Positions 63,643 to 64,000 of a stretch of 64,000 bases of DNA are shown piece after piece. The DNA lies in contig NC_013158.1 of the NCBI RefSeq assembly GCF_000023945.1, forward strand, positions 1,488,001 to 1,552,000, given 5' to 3'. The DNA is from Halorhabdus utahensis DSM 12940. Lineage in GTDB: Archaea > Halobacteriota > Halobacteria > Halobacteriales > Haloarculaceae. The notes under the pieces are model-generated. The model searched no databases, was not told where the DNA came from, and saw only the letters and a list, made by a program, of their open reading frames with translations. The translations under genes and the position numbers were made by a program. The stretch's first letter is position 1. Each line of letters begins with the position of its first letter.

Positions 63643-64000
63643 GTGGCACTGAGTTTCTGGCTACTTCCGGTTCTGGCAACGGTGACGTGTGTGGGAATGG
63701 CGTGGGCGCTGGGTGCAAACTCGAACTCGCCGCCGTTCGCCCCTGCGATCGGAGCCAACGCCATTTCGACGATGCGGGCGGCCTTTCTGGTCGGCATCCT
63801 CGCGGCGCTCGGGGCACTCTTACAGGGCGGCTCCATCTCCGAGACCGTCGGCAGAGATCTCATTCTCGGCGTTCAGATCACGCCGCTTGCGGCGACGGCG
63901 GGACTACTCACGGCGGCGGGGTTCATGGCCTTCGGTGTGTACTCGGGCTATCCCGTCCCAGCAGCCTTCGCCACCACCGGGGCGATGGTCGGCGTGGGGA
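63643..64000 (+). CDS. PiT-family phosphate transporter, partial (N-terminus)
   Basis: About 119 residues are visible before the window ends. They match the first quarter of a PiT transporter: PPFAPAIGANAISTMRAAF and ETVGRDLI, closely paralleling the complete copy at 35.5-36.7 kb. It starts at GTG with a ribosome-binding site. The rest lies outside the window. Confidence 0.88.
   Translation, partial: MALSFWLLPVLATVTCVGMAWALGANSNSPPFAPAIGANAISTMRAAFLVGILAALGALLQGGSISETVGRDLILGVQITPLAATAGLLTAAGFMAFGVYSGYPVPAAFATTGAMVGVG

Noticed and set aside
1-64000. tRNA or rRNA genes
   Set aside because: I looked for T-arm patterns such as GGTTCGAATC on both strands in the gaps and found none that folded into a cloverleaf. 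A tRNAscan run would be decisive.

Overview
This window is chromosomal DNA of a halophilic archaeon (class Halobacteria). The evidence is high GC, strongly acidic proteins, Tat-type lipoprotein signal peptides, leaderless starts about 25 bases behind TATA boxes, and many gene families found almost only in haloarchaea (HVO_0234-like propeller, conditioned-medium-induced protein 4, DUF5828-like, small CPxCG zinc proteins). A Haloarculaceae-type genus is my guess; the sequence does not prove it. I recognised no rRNA, tRNA, CRISPR array, insertion sequence or replication origin. Most of the window is ordinary core genome with accessory patches.

Layout. 1-7.4 kb: a cut receiver/PAS protein, a membrane protein, S-adenosylhomocysteine (SAH) hydrolase, a surface protein with a Thr-Glu repeat, an MTA/SAH deaminase, and an AbiE-like regulator/nucleotidyltransferase pair. 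7.4-18.2 kb: a 7TM histidine kinase, HisG, a PhoU/TrkA-C protein, citrate synthase, UspA, an aldo/keto reductase, threonine dehydratase, a lipoprotein, a SWIM protein and Trm1. 18.2-24 kb: a wHTH/membrane pair, a lipoprotein with Met/NET repeats overlapping a molybdenum oxidoreductase, a YihY-type protein and a PAP2 phosphatase. 24-38.3 kb: glutamine synthetase with divergent Lrp, TrkA, a MATE exporter, PRPP synthetase, a degenerate Cas4-like protein, threonylcarbamoyl-AMP synthase, a CNNM/CBS protein, a PiT transporter and Upp. 38.4-42.7 kb: a PIN toxin with a wHTH partner and two IMPACT paralogues flanking small membrane genes in locally AT-rich DNA. 42.8-48.3 kb: a P19-like iron lipoprotein, a DyP-like protein, other surface proteins and a methyltransferase. 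48.3-57.5 kb: a glycosidase-like lipoprotein, a receiver, a HEAT-repeat membrane protein, a processive family-2 glycosyltransferase and two histidine kinases. 57.5-58.3 kb: a long gene-free stretch rich in inverted repeats. 58.3-61.2 kb: an operon behind a perfect DtxR-type iron box. 61.3-64 kb: UspA, an APC permease and the start of a second PiT transporter.

How the genes work together. The best candidate for an undescribed system is the iron-box operon at 58.3-61.2 kb: a 60-residue protein, a thioredoxin-reductase-like flavoprotein without the CxxC, and two or three haloarchaea-specific proteins. Second is the 48.3-53.5 kb set, which looks like a signal-controlled exopolysaccharide synthase with a divergent glycosidase. 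The P19/DyP pair at 43-45.5 kb is a likely second iron-related unit.
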